From Acetobacteraceae bacterium (GTDB lineage: Bacteria; Pseudomonadota; Alphaproteobacteria; Acetobacterales; Acetobacteraceae): a stretch of DNA of 49,935 nt. Under the pieces are notes generated by a model. The model was not told the origin of the DNA. It made no database searches and saw only the letters and a list, made by a program, of their open reading frames with translations. The stretch lies in NCBI GenBank assembly GCA_027487385.1, contig JAIYDS010000156.1, positions 1 to 49,935 of the forward strand, written 5' to 3'. Below are positions 43,084-49,935 of the stretch, one piece after another. The translations under genes were made by a program, and so were the position numbers. The number at the start of each line of letters is the position of its first letter. Within the stretch, counting starts at the first letter, position 1.

Positions 43084-43649
43084 CAGGCAGGCTCCGCGAG
43101 GCGTGTGGTGCGCGGGAGCGCCGCAAGGCGGCTGCCGGCGCAAAGGATGAGGTCAAGGCCGCGCGGGAATTGCGCGCGGTTGGCGGCCCATTGGGTGGCG
43201 AAGTCGTCCGGCAGCCCGGTGGCGGCCAGGCGATGCTCATGCTCGATCCCCGGGCCGGTCAGGCGCCAGCCGGTGCTGTCATCGAGGGCGGCGAGCTGGA
43301 GGATGAGCGTCGCGCTCTCCTGCGGGGTTTCGTCGCTGCCCGGGTTCAGCAAGGCGAGTTTCGGCATGGCGCCGAGCGCGAGCGCGAATTGCGCCGCCCC
43401 CAGTTCGGCGAAGGGGGCGCCGGTGTGGAAGGCGATCCACTCCCGCGCCTCGCCCGTGGCGTCGGTCCAGAGCGGGGTTTCCGCATCGGCCAGCGTCAGC
43501 AATGCGGCGGCGGCGGCGGGCTCCAGCCCGGGGGGCAGGTCCGGCAGGGCGGCGCAGCGCTGGATGCGGCCGGGGCGGGCCATGGCGTTCATCAGCGCGG
43601 CGAAGCTCTCCTGCGCGCCGAAGACGGGGTCTTGGAACGCGGGCCTCAT
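43083..43649 (-). CDS. phnH: C-P lyase core subunit PhnH
   Basis: 188-aa subunit of the PhnGHIJ core. PhnH landmarks: FQDPVFGAQESFAALMNAMARPG at the N-terminus, LLTLADAETPLWTD, LALGAMPKLALLNPGSDETPQESAT and GPGIEHEHRLAATGL, ending in a CAGSRLAALPRTTR segment. Start ATG 43649 is 10 nt after the phnG stop. Confidence 0.95.
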   Translation of the reverse strand: MRPAFQDPVFGAQESFAALMNAMARPGRIQRCAALPDLPPGLEPAAAAALLTLADAETPLWTDATGEAREWIAFHTGAPFAELGAAQFALALGAMPKLALLNPGSDETPQESATLILQLAALDDSTGWRLTGPGIEHEHRLAATGLPDDFATQWAANRAQFPRGLDLILCAGSRLAALPRTTRLAEPA

Positions 43650-43659
43650 CGCCCCCTCC

Positions 43660-44094
43660 TCATCGCATGGTCGCCAGGGTGGCGAAGCGGACTTCGGTGG
43701 CGGCGGCGCGGCGGGCCGTCAGGGCGGCCGCCGCCTGCTGGCGCTCGCGCAGCGGCGCCACGATCTCGGCCAGAAGCACCGCCTGCCATTCGGGGCGTTG
43801 CAGGCAGGCATCCAGCAGGGCGGCGAGTTCGGCCGCGCGGCGGTCCCGCCCCAGGCGCCAGCAATGGCCGAGGGTGCCGCCCTCGATGCTGACGGAGCAG
43901 CGGGTGATGGTGGCCTCGCCCAGGTTGAAGGCCGCGCCATCGCCGCCGGCGCGGCCGCGCAGCATGGTCAGCCCGATTTCGGGGCCGCGAATCACGCGGT
44001 GGGCGGGCAGGGGGGCCAAGGGGGCGAGAAGGCCCTGCAACTCCTCGGCGCTGGCGCGGGCGAGGGTGGCCATCCATTCGGGGCGGGTCATCAT
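43660..44094 (-). CDS. phnG: C-P lyase core subunit PhnG
   Basis: 144-aa subunit and first gene of the C-P lyase operon. RPEWMATLARASAEEL, GPEIGLTMLRGRAGGDGAAFNLGEAT and TRCSVSIEGGTLGHCWRLGRD are PhnG features. The start is ATG 44094 or 44091. A palindrome TGTCTAGACA begins one base upstream, so the operator and the translation start practically touch. Confidence 0.94.
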   Translation of the reverse strand: MMTRPEWMATLARASAEELQGLLAPLAPLPAHRVIRGPEIGLTMLRGRAGGDGAAFNLGEATITRCSVSIEGGTLGHCWRLGRDRRAAELAALLDACLQRPEWQAVLLAEIVAPLRERQQAAAALTARRAAATEVRFATLATMR

Positions 44095-44095
44095 T

Positions 44096-44132
44096 TGTCT
44101 AGACAGCTATACATCCGCCCGTCTATGGTCAA
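44096..44132. promoter_or_regulatory. Divergent phnG/phnF promoter with PhnF-type operator
   Basis: TGTCTAGACA (44096-44105) is a perfect 10-bp palindrome containing GTCTAGAC, matching the HutC-subfamily GntR consensus GTnTAnAC. For phnG (minus strand) TTGACC (44132-44127) and TATAGC (44111-44106) are 15 nt apart, placing the start near 44099, inside the operator. TATACA (44108-44113) can be the -10 for phnF on the plus strand, overlapping the other -10. Binding by PhnF would block both. Confidence 0.6.
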
Positions 44133-44913
44133 GGTGTTATTGCCACCCTGGAGCGCCGGCTTGGTTGAAACTTCCGTGACGTTCGAAGCGCCGCCGCTGG
44201 ATCGTGGCGCCGGCATCGCGCTCTGGCGCCAGATCGGCGCCGCCATCGAGGCCGCGATCCGCGAGGGCCATCACGCCCCCGGCCAGCGCCTGCCGACCGA
44301 GGCCGAGCTGGCCCAGCGCTTCCGCGTGAACCGCCACACCATCCGCCGCGCCATGGAGGAGCTGGAATCGCGCGGCGTGGTGCGCGTGGAGCAGGGGCGC
44401 GGCAGCTTCGTGGCCGAGGATGTGCTGGATTATCCGCTCAACGCCCGCACCCGTTTCAGCGAGATCATCCGCGCCCAAAATCGCGAGCCCGCCGGCCGCA
44501 TGCTGCGCCTCACCGAAATCCCGGCCGAGCCGCGCATCGCGGAACTCCTGGAAATCCGCCGTGGCCGGATGGTCGCGCTGGCCGAGCGCATCGCCATGGC
44601 CGATGGGCGGCCGGTGGCGCTGGGCTCGCATCACTTCCCCGCGCATCGCTTCCCCGGCATCCTGGCGCTGTTGCAAGAAAATCCCTCGATCACCCACGCG
44701 CTGGCCGCCTGCGGCGTGCCGGATTACCGCCGGCGCATCACCCGCATCACCGCCCGCATGCCGAGTGCGGAGGAAGCCGAGGCCTTGCAGCAATCGCGCA
44801 GCCGCCCCGTCCTGGTGAGCGAGGCGGTGAATGTGGACGGCGCCGGCCGGCCGGTGGATGCGACGGTGACGCGCTATGCGGCCGGGCGCACGCAGATGGT
44901 GGTGGAGTCCTGA
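44125..44913 (+). CDS. phnF: GntR/HutC-family regulator of phosphonate metabolism
   Basis: 262-aa transcription regulator. An N-terminal winged-helix domain (IALWRQIGAAIEAAI, LPTEAELAQRFRVNRHTIRRAMEELESRGVVRVEQGRG) is followed by a UTRA ligand-binding domain (about 110-255, VALAERIAMADGRPVALGSH). It is divergent from phnG and expected to bind the shared operator. The start is unsure: ATG 44125 has no ribosome site. TTG 44161 has GGAG 7 nt upstream and would start just before the wing-helix; GTG 44176 is also possible. Confidence 0.9.
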   Translation: MVKVLLPPWSAGLVETSVTFEAPPLDRGAGIALWRQIGAAIEAAIREGHHAPGQRLPTEAELAQRFRVNRHTIRRAMEELESRGVVRVEQGRGSFVAEDVLDYPLNARTRFSEIIRAQNREPAGRMLRLTEIPAEPRIAELLEIRRGRMVALAERIAMADGRPVALGSHHFPAHRFPGILALLQENPSITHALAACGVPDYRRRITRITARMPSAEEAEALQQSRSRPVLVSEAVNVDGAGRPVDATVTRYAAGRTQMVVES

Positions 44914-44915
44914 AC

Positions 44916-46061
44916 ATGTCCTGGAACATCACGGGCGGCCAGGTGCTGCGTGACGGCCGCCTGCAACCCGGCGCGGTGGCGCTGGAAGAGGGCCGCATCG
45001 CCCCCGAGGCGCCCGGCGCGCGCGGCTTCGACGCGACCGGCCTGCTGGTCCTGCCCGGCATCGTGGACATCCATGGCGATGCGCATGAGCGGGCGCTGCA
45101 ACCCCGCCCCAATGTGGATTTCCCCGCCGACTTCGCGCTGCGCGACGCGGCCGCCCAATGCCTCGCCGCCGGCATCACCACGGCCTATCTCGGCGTTACC
45201 CTCTCCTGGGAGCCGGGGCTGCGCTCGCTGCCCGCCTTCCTCGCCACGCTGGCGGCGCTGAAATCGCCGCCGCCCGGCCCCGAGCTGCGTGTCCATCTGC
45301 GCTTCGAGGCGGATAATTTCGGCGCCGAGGCCGATGCGGTGGCCGCCATCGCGGCCGGCCAGGTGCATCTCTTGGGCTTCAACGACCACACGCCCAGCAT
45401 CGTGAAGAAGCTGAAGAACCCGAAGGAGCTCGGCAAATATGCCGGCCGCGCCGGCGTCAGCGAGGAGGAGATGGTGGCGCTCGCCCACGCCGCCTTCAGC
45501 CGCCGCGCCGAGGTGCCGGCGATGCGCGCGCGCATGGCGCAGGCCGCCCGGGCCGCCGGCATCCCCATGCTGAGCCATGATGACGCGGTGCTGGAAGACC
45601 GCGCGATGTTCCGCGCGCTCGGCGCCACCATCTGCGAATTCCCGATGGCGGAGAATGTCGCCGCCGATGCCCGCGCGGTGGGTGAGGCGGTGGTGATGGG
45701 CGCGCCCAATGTGGTGCGCGGCGGCAGCCATCTGGGCTGGGCGAGTGCGGCGCCGCTCGCCGAGCGCGGCCTCGTCACCGTGCTGGCCAGCGATTACCAC
45801 TGGCCCGCCCTGCTGGCGGCCCCCTTCCGCATGGCGGCACGTCGCGTGCTGGACCTGGCGGCGAGCTGGGCGCTGGTCTCCGCCAACCCGGCGGAAGCGC
45901 TGGGCCTCACCGATCGCGGCCGGATCGCCCCGGGGCTGCGCGGTGACCTGGCGCTCACCACGCCGGAAGGGCGGCTTGCGGCGGTCTTCACCGAGGGTGG
46001 CCTCAGCTGGATCGCGCCCGGGATGGCCGACCGAATCCGAGGCGAGAGCATGATCCGCTGA
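44916..46061 (+). CDS. phnM: Second PhnM-type diphosphatase/amidohydrolase
   Basis: 381-aa protein of the PhnM family, transcribed with phnF (2-nt gap). The metal site reads DIHGDAHER (H53, D55, H57) in place of the HTDN of the canonical PhnM at 38570. The rest follows the family: LGFNDHTPSIV, MLSHDDAVLED, GAPNVVRGGSH (shared with the first PhnM) and VTVLASDYHWPALLAAPF. It may act on a different ribose phosphonate or serve as a paralogous diphosphatase. Known PhnM subfamilies of this type occur as phnF neighbours; the specific reaction here is inferred. Confidence 0.9.
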   Translation: MSWNITGGQVLRDGRLQPGAVALEEGRIAPEAPGARGFDATGLLVLPGIVDIHGDAHERALQPRPNVDFPADFALRDAAAQCLAAGITTAYLGVTLSWEPGLRSLPAFLATLAALKSPPPGPELRVHLRFEADNFGAEADAVAAIAAGQVHLLGFNDHTPSIVKKLKNPKELGKYAGRAGVSEEEMVALAHAAFSRRAEVPAMRARMAQAARAAGIPMLSHDDAVLEDRAMFRALGATICEFPMAENVAADARAVGEAVVMGAPNVVRGGSHLGWASAAPLAERGLVTVLASDYHWPALLAAPFRMAARRVLDLAASWALVSANPAEALGLTDRGRIAPGLRGDLALTTPEGRLAAVFTEGGLSWIAPGMADRIRGESMIR

Positions 46062-46104
46062 GGTGGAGTCACCGAAGCGGTGAATCATTCTCTCAACAAG
46101 GCGA

Positions 46105-46135
46105 GATCGTGATCCAGCGATGGCGGATCACGATC
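46105..46135. repeat. Inverted repeat GATCGTGATCC...GGATCACGATC
   Basis: A perfect 11-bp stem (46105-46115 with 46125-46135) and a 9-nt loop, between the convergent second phnM and the 54-aa ORF. A weaker hairpin TCACCG-AAG-CGGTGA lies at 46068-46082. No T-run follows either, so they are terminator-like at best; a protein-binding dyad is equally possible. Confidence 0.55.
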
Positions 46136-46147
46136 CAGGCGCCGCGC

Positions 46148-46312
46148 CTATCGCGCCGCCGGGTCGGGCACGAAGACCGAGGTGGAGTGCTGCGGCCCGC
46201 CATCCTCGCGCGGCTTTTCCAGGACCAGGTAGATCCACCCGCCGGGGACCGGCATGCGGAGGGTTCGGCGCTCCTTGTCGCTCTGCACCTTCTCCCAGCC
46301 CAAGACATCCAT
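46148..46312 (-). CDS. Small hypothetical protein (54 aa)
   Basis: A short frame beginning MDVLGWEKVQSDKERR and ending STSVFVPDPAAR, 54 aa. GGAGAA lies 9 nt before the ATG. Composition (mixed charged and hydrophobic, several Trp/Tyr/Val strands) is that of a real small beta protein, unlike the Arg/Ala/Pro shadows in other frames here. No known family is recognised. It faces the second phnM convergently. Too short for most gene finders. Confidence 0.55.
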   Translation of the reverse strand: MDVLGWEKVQSDKERRTLRMPVPGGWIYLVLEKPREDGGPQHSTSVFVPDPAAR

Positions 46313-46389
46313 GCGACGTGTTCTCCCTGCTGCACCCGCCGGGCCAGAATGCCCCGGCGGGGTGGCCCCGGTCCAGGGCGGGTGCCGGT

Positions 46390-46869
46390 TCAGACCGCCA
46401 GCCAGGGGCCGAAGGCGTGGCGCAACTGCTCCATCACGCGCGGATCGGGGGCGGAGCCAAGCCCCTGGCGGGCTTCCAGCAGGGTGCGCAGCGCGAGCGC
46501 CCGGGCATCCCCCGGGGCGCGGCGCAAGGCTTCGGCCAGATCCTCGGCCGCCGCCGCATCCTGCCGCGCCAGGGCCGCCAGCCCCGCCCGCGCCGTGAAG
46601 GGCGCCGAATCGCGCGGGCCCGCGGCGGCGATGGCGGCGGCGAGGGTGGTGCGCGCCGCCTCGATCTCGCCCAGGCGGTGCAGGGTGAGGGCGCGCTCGG
46701 CCAGGATATCGGCGCGGCCCGGCGCCTCGCGCAGCGCGAGGTCGTAATCGCGCAGCGCCGCGCCGAATTCATCCAGCGCACGCCAGGCATTGCCGCGCGC
46801 CAGCAGCGCCGCCGGATCGGCCAGGGCCGGGGCGGCGATGAGCAGCCCGGCCAGGATCATTCCCCGCAT
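46390..46869 (-). CDS. Exported TPR-repeat protein
   Basis: 159-aa protein with a signal peptide (MRGMILAGLLIAAPALA) and about three tetratricopeptide-like repeats. GNAWRALDEFGAALRDYDLALREAP is the clearest, followed by ERALTLHRLGEIEAARTTL and ARAGLAALARQDAAAAEDLAEALRRAP. TPR proteins scaffold protein-protein contacts; here it would act in the periplasm. It lies 41 nt after the TSUP permease stop on the same strand. The partner is unknown. Confidence 0.82.
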   Translation of the reverse strand: MRGMILAGLLIAAPALADPAALLARGNAWRALDEFGAALRDYDLALREAPGRADILAERALTLHRLGEIEAARTTLAAAIAAAGPRDSAPFTARAGLAALARQDAAAAEDLAEALRRAPGDARALALRTLLEARQGLGSAPDPRVMEQLRHAFGPWLAV

Positions 46870-46910
46870 GGCGAAGCCCTCCCTCCGCCGGCATCATGCC
46901 GGGTGGCGGT

Positions 46911-47627
46911 TCAGCCCCGCAAGGCGATCGCGGCGCCCAGCGCCAGCAGCCCGGCGAAGAAGACCCGCTTGAACATCGCCTCCGAGAGCCGCCCGCGCAG
47001 CCGCGCCCCCAGCGCCTGCCCGGCCAGCGCCGGCAGCAGCGCCAGCGCCGAGGCCAGCAGCAAGCGCGGCTCCAGCGCGCCCGCACCACCCAGCAGCGCG
47101 CCCAGCGCCAGGGTGGAGACCAGGAAGGCCAGGCCCAGCGCCCGCACCAGGGCATCGCGCGCGAGGCCGATTCCCTGCAGCCAGGGCACGGCCGGAATGA
47201 CGAAGACGCCGGTCGCCGCCGTCAGCGCGCCCGTCGCGGTGCCGACCAGGCCGCCCCAGCGCTCCGGCCAGGCCGGGCGCCAGGCCAGCAGGCCGAGCGC
47301 GCCATAGGCGGCCAGCGCGAGGCCCAGCACGACCGCGCCATACCGCCCGCCAAACCCGCCCCAGAGCAGCCCGCCCAGCGCCGTCCCCAGCACCACGCCC
47401 GCCAGCATGGGCCAGAGCCGGCGCGCGAGGCGCCAGGCCTCCCGCGCGGGGGCGATCTGCACGAGGTTGGTGACGAAGCTCGGCAGCAGCAGCAGCGCCG
47501 CCGCCTCCACGGGGCTGGCCAGCAGGCTCAGCAGCGCCATGGCAATGGTCGGCAGGCCGAGGCCGATCAGCCCCTTGCTGAAGCCGGCGAGGAAAAAGAC
47601 AAACGCGATGAGTGCTGAATCAAACAT
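46911..47627 (-). CDS. TSUP family (TauE/SafE) membrane transporter
   Basis: 238-aa inner-membrane protein with about seven or eight helices arranged as two similar halves. The family motifs FFLAGFSKGLIGLGLPTIAM (helix 1) and GTATGALTAATGVFVIPAVPWLQ (second half) are characteristic of the TauE/SafE group, which moves sulfite, sulfonates or other small organic anions. No sulfur genes flank it. The start ATG is inside an 8-bp stem (47626-47633 with 47647-47654) in the gap after the aldolase gene. Confidence 0.88.
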   Translation of the reverse strand: MFDSALIAFVFFLAGFSKGLIGLGLPTIAMALLSLLASPVEAAALLLLPSFVTNLVQIAPAREAWRLARRLWPMLAGVVLGTALGGLLWGGFGGRYGAVVLGLALAAYGALGLLAWRPAWPERWGGLVGTATGALTAATGVFVIPAVPWLQGIGLARDALVRALGLAFLVSTLALGALLGGAGALEPRLLLASALALLPALAGQALGARLRGRLSEAMFKRVFFAGLLALGAAIALRG

Positions 47628-47678
47628 GGCCCGAGGCTACCCGCCCCGGGCCATGCGATGTTTCGGAACCGCGCGAAA

Positions 47679-48599
47679 TCAGGCGTCGGAGCGATAGATC
47701 TCGATGATGTCGGCCAGCAGCTTCAGCGCCTCGTCACGGGGGCGCTGGAAGGCGTTGCGGCCGACGATCGAGCCATTGCCGCCACCGGCATGGATGGCGC
47801 GCACCTCGTTCAGCAGCGCATCGGCGCCCTTCGCCTCACCACCCGAGAAGACCACGAGGCGACGGCCGCCGAAGCAGGCCTGCACCACATGGGCGATGCG
47901 GGCCGCGGCGTCCTTCACATTCACCGGGTTCTGCTCATAGGTCTTCTTCGCCGCATCCAGCGAGATCGCCTCGGTCGGCGGCTTCACCTTGATGATGTGG
48001 GCGCCGAGCAGGGCGGCCATGTGCGCGGCATAGGCGCAGATGTCCAGCGCCGTCTCACCCACCTTGTCCAGCATCGGGCCGCGCGGATAGGACCAGACGA
48101 CGACGGCGAGGCCGGCCGCCTTGGCTTCCGCCGAAAGCTCGCGCAGCTCTTCCATCAGCTCGAACTGGTATTCGCTGCCGGGATAGATGGTGAAGCCGAT
48201 GGCCGAGCAGCCCAGGCGCAGCGCATCCGCCACCGTCGCGGTCACCGCCTGGTCCTTGGTGGTGGACAGGCTGTTGGAGCTGTTGACCTTGAGGATGGTC
48301 GGGATGGCGCCGGCGAAGGTCGCGGCGCCCGCCTCGATCATGCCGAGCGGGGCGGCATAGGCGTTGAGGCCCGCATCCAGCGCCAGGCGGAAGTGGTAGC
48401 GCGGGTCATAGGCGTCGGGGTTCGGACCGAAGCTGCGGGCCGGGCCGTGCTCGAAGCCCTGGTCCACCGGCAGGATCACCATGCGGCCCGTGCCGCCCAG
48501 GCGGCCCTGCATGAGGATGCGGGAGAGATTGGCCTTGGTGCCGGGGTTGTCGCTCTCGTACCAGTCGAGAATCTGCCGCACCTTGCGCGTCAGCTTCAT
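47679..48599 (-). CDS. Class I fructose-bisphosphate aldolase (DhnA/FbaB type)
   Basis: 306-aa Schiff-base aldolase that interconverts fructose 1,6-bisphosphate with dihydroxyacetone phosphate and glyceraldehyde 3-phosphate. Landmarks: MVILPVDQGFEHGPARSF (substrate loop), the active-site lysine in HIIKVKPPTE (K204/K206), GGRRLVVFSGGEAKG (phosphate-binding loop) and GGNGSIVGRNAFQRP. It resembles the archaeal/FbaB group rather than the mammalian-like class I enzymes. It is followed 51 nt later by the TSUP gene. Confidence 0.93.
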   Translation of the reverse strand: MKLTRKVRQILDWYESDNPGTKANLSRILMQGRLGGTGRMVILPVDQGFEHGPARSFGPNPDAYDPRYHFRLALDAGLNAYAAPLGMIEAGAATFAGAIPTILKVNSSNSLSTTKDQAVTATVADALRLGCSAIGFTIYPGSEYQFELMEELRELSAEAKAAGLAVVVWSYPRGPMLDKVGETALDICAYAAHMAALLGAHIIKVKPPTEAISLDAAKKTYEQNPVNVKDAAARIAHVVQACFGGRRLVVFSGGEAKGADALLNEVRAIHAGGGNGSIVGRNAFQRPRDEALKLLADIIEIYRSDA

Positions 48600-48696
48600 G
48601 GGGCGCTTCCTTTCGCTCTCTGGCGGGCCGATTCACCTGCCGCTTGTGGATCAAGGATCCGGACCGGACCACGCGATCCATCCGTCGCGCGGCGTC

Positions 48697-49149
48697 TTAG
48701 GGCAGATCGAGCCAGCGTGAAAGATGCCGAATCCCTGCGGGCTTGCGCAAATCGACGCGGCCGAGGTCGAGCGCGGGGGGCGGGGCGGCCAGCAGATGCG
48801 CGCCCAACCCCTTCGCCAGTTCGGCCAGGGCCGGGAAGGCCGGGCAGGCGGGGTCCAGCACCACCTGCGGAACCCCGGCGCGCAAGGCCGCCAGCGCGTG
48901 GCCGGGCGCCGCCCCGGCATCCAGGATCGCCAGCGGCAAGGCCCCATGCGGCGCCAGCAGCGCGAGGAAGCCTGCCACCCCCAGATAGCCCGCCACACCC
49001 GGCGCCGAGAGCAGCGCGACCGGCCGGCCGGCCGCCACCTCCAGCACCGTCGCCACATCCAGCGCGCCATGCACGATCACGGTTGGACGCGCCCCACGCG
49101 CCCCAGGCGCGATGATGGCGCGATGCGGTTGACCCTGGCCCGGCTGCAT
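48697..49149 (-). CDS. Hypothetical protein upstream of the aldolase gene
   Basis: 150-aa protein with alternating beta and alpha segments: PTVIVHGALDVATVLEVAAG, PVALLSAPGVAGYLGVAGFLALL, LPLAILDAGAAPGHALAALRAG and QVVLDPACPAFPALAELAKGLG. This suggests a Rossmann-like or flavodoxin-like small domain. I do not recognise a named family. No signal peptide. It lies 97 nt upstream of the aldolase start on the same strand and diverges from the 49164 gene, whose start is 14 nt away. The first 20 residues may be an over-extension of the frame. Confidence 0.7.
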   Translation of the reverse strand: MQPGQGQPHRAIIAPGARGARPTVIVHGALDVATVLEVAAGRPVALLSAPGVAGYLGVAGFLALLAPHGALPLAILDAGAAPGHALAALRAGVPQVVLDPACPAFPALAELAKGLGAHLLAAPPPALDLGRVDLRKPAGIRHLSRWLDLP

Positions 49150-49163
49150 GCCAACGCTTTCCC

Positions 49164-49415
49164 ATGGGCCGCGCTGCCGCGTCCAGCGCCCGGGAGCAGG
49201 ATTTGGACTCGAACGACATCACCTTGCGCGCGGCGGACCGGCTGGAGGCTGCGCTGGAACGCCTGGCGATGGCGCTGGAAGCCCGGCTGGCCGCGCCCCC
49301 GCCGCCACAAGACATGGTCTCCCGCGACGAGGTCGCGCTGCTCTCCGCCCGGCTCGATGCCGCGCTGGAACGGCTGCGCGGCGTGCTGGGCGATGATGGC
49401 GGGTCCGGGATCTGA
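49164..49415 (+). CDS. Small coiled-coil protein upstream of zapA (DUF4164-like)
   Basis: 83-aa helical protein with two leucine-rich helices, LRAADRLEAALERLAMALEA (about 21-42) and EVALLSARLDAALERLRGVL (about 56-75), separated by a Pro-rich hinge. Small coiled-coil proteins of this kind commonly precede zapA in alphaproteobacteria and may take part in division-ring regulation; the family call is from context and shape. It is 14 nt before zapA with GGGAGG between, so the two are probably co-transcribed. Confidence 0.72.
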   Translation: MGRAAASSAREQDLDSNDITLRAADRLEAALERLAMALEARLAAPPPPQDMVSRDEVALLSARLDAALERLRGVLGDDGGSGI

Positions 49416-49429
49416 GAGGGGAGGCTCCG

Positions 49430-49777
49430 ATGGGCCAGGTCAATGTTCGGGTGAATGGCTACAACCACACCATCGGTTGCAAGGATGGCGAGGAGCAGCA
49501 CGTCCAGGATCTGGTCGCGCAGCTGGAGGAAAAGGTGCGCGTCATCCGCTCCATGGGCGGACAGTTCAGCGAGGCGCGGATGCTGCTGCATGTGGCCCTC
49601 CTCTTCGCCGACGAAGCGAATGACCTCCGCGTGGACCTGGCGCGGCTGCGCAGCCAGGGCGCGGTGAGCGCCGCGCCGGCACCGGCCGCGCCCGCCCCCG
49701 ACCCGCGCCTGGCCGAGCGCCTCTCGCGCATCGCCGAGCGCATCGAGGGCATCGCGACGGCCATCGAGAAGAGCTGA
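49430..49777 (+). CDS. zapA: Cell division protein ZapA
   Basis: 115-aa FtsZ-associated protein that cross-links FtsZ filaments at midcell. The N-terminal beta-hairpin domain (GQVNVRVNGYNHTIGCKDGEE) and the following helix HVQDLVAQLEEKVRVIRSM match ZapA, then a long helix (ARMLLHVALLFADEANDLRVD) and an Ala/Pro linker before a last helix. A GGGAGG site sits 7 nt upstream. It is followed immediately by the 6S RNA gene, the arrangement conserved across many Proteobacteria. Confidence 0.93.
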   Translation: MGQVNVRVNGYNHTIGCKDGEEQHVQDLVAQLEEKVRVIRSMGGQFSEARMLLHVALLFADEANDLRVDLARLRSQGAVSAAPAPAAPAPDPRLAERLSRIAERIEGIATAIEKS

Positions 49778-49807
49778 GTCTTCTTGCCTTTCGGGCCGCT
49801 TGCGCCC

Positions 49808-49935
49808 ATCTTCCCTGGGCGAGGCTGCCCGGTGCGTCCGGTCAGACATCCCCAGGGCCAATACGCATCTCCCGGGAACTGGCGCTGGTCGGGCCGTGGT
49901 CCGACTACCTGGTGCCCACCTGCTTATGGCAGGCC
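49808..49935 (+). ncRNA. ssrS: 6S RNA (partial, 3' end off the window)
   Basis: Begins about 30 nt after the zapA stop. The alphaproteobacterial 6S pattern is recognisable: TTCCCTGGGC near the 5' end, then GTGCG, GGTCAGA and CCCAGGGCCAATACGCAT, followed by CTCCCGGGAAC. The pairs TCCCTGGG/CCCAGGG can form the stem flanking the central bubble that mimics an open promoter and binds RNA polymerase with sigma-70. The 5' end is approximate. Position after zapA supports the call. Confidence 0.82.

Noticed and set aside
41983..44913. 976-codon open frame on the plus strand covering phnI, phnH and phnG
   Set aside because: Opposite-strand shadow of clear phn genes caused by high GC at third positions; composition is Arg/Ala/Gly/His-rich and only the last 262 codons encode a real protein (PhnF).

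Overview
The window is very GC-rich and tightly packed, with ATGA/GTGA overlaps throughout. It reads as the chromosome of an alphaproteobacterium of the family Acetobacteraceae, Roseomonas-like. The grounds are Bug-type (tripartite tricarboxylate) receptors in catabolic operons, the GC-skewed codon use, the zapA-6S RNA order, a tRNA-Thr without encoded CCA, and DUF2126/ATP-grasp/transglutaminase genes. The genus cannot be fixed from sequence reading alone. I saw no transposase, phage gene or CRISPR array.

Layout. (1) 1-6493, minus strand: a six-gene catabolic operon with a secreted alpha/beta hydrolase, a D-2-hydroxyacid dehydrogenase, an amidohydrolase, an M20 peptidase and two Bug periplasmic receptors; the last receptor runs off the left edge. 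(2) 6558-8216: a BPSL0067-type amidase-like protein and a secreted trypsin-like protease. (3) 8247-11235: a copper efflux operon copA-cueR-copZ behind a CueR-type operator. (4) 11443-16800: a BI-1 membrane protein, a YbbA/YbbP-type ABC exporter pair, an esterase TesA overlapping the ABC gene head-to-head, and ThpR. (5) 16839-21279: an atypical nitrilase-like enzyme, then a probable copper-uptake operon (DUF2946-like protein, TonB receptor, unknown exported protein, PCuAC chaperone). (6) 21423-29977: a membrane protein, an enoyl-CoA hydratase, and the transglutaminase/DUF2126, circularly permuted ATP-grasp/alpha-E and second transglutaminase set, thought to make and process a peptide. (7) 30111-46061: phosphonate metabolism in two blocks. 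phnD-phnC-phnE-phnE-glpD (uptake) lies at 30111-34995. The C-P lyase operon phnGHIJKLM plus a DUF1045 gene lies at 37840-44094, and divergent phnF plus a second phnM at 44125-46061. Between them sit a small ORF, a hydratase, rlmB, tRNA-Thr and an EF-hand protein. (8) 46148-49935: a 54-aa ORF, a TPR protein, a TSUP permease, class I aldolase, two small unknowns, zapA and the start of 6S RNA.

How it works together. Imported phosphonates would be opened by PhnGHIJ with PhnM. No phnP or phnN is present, but the DUF1045 protein carries the two HxT motifs of a 2H phosphoesterase and could open the cyclic phosphate that PhnP normally handles. PhnF probably controls both directions through one palindrome, TGTCTAGACA. 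The copper efflux and copper uptake operons share similar ACCCTGCC...GTGGCA palindromes near their starts, which suggests a common regulator.

The most unusual non-coding signal is a family of dispersed intergenic palindromic elements. Five sites (11265, 22981, 28922, 29994, 38524) carry either two inverted ~37-bp arms or a single arm. Two full elements share identical left arms, the same 37-bp core length and conserved core ends, but lie in opposite orientation.
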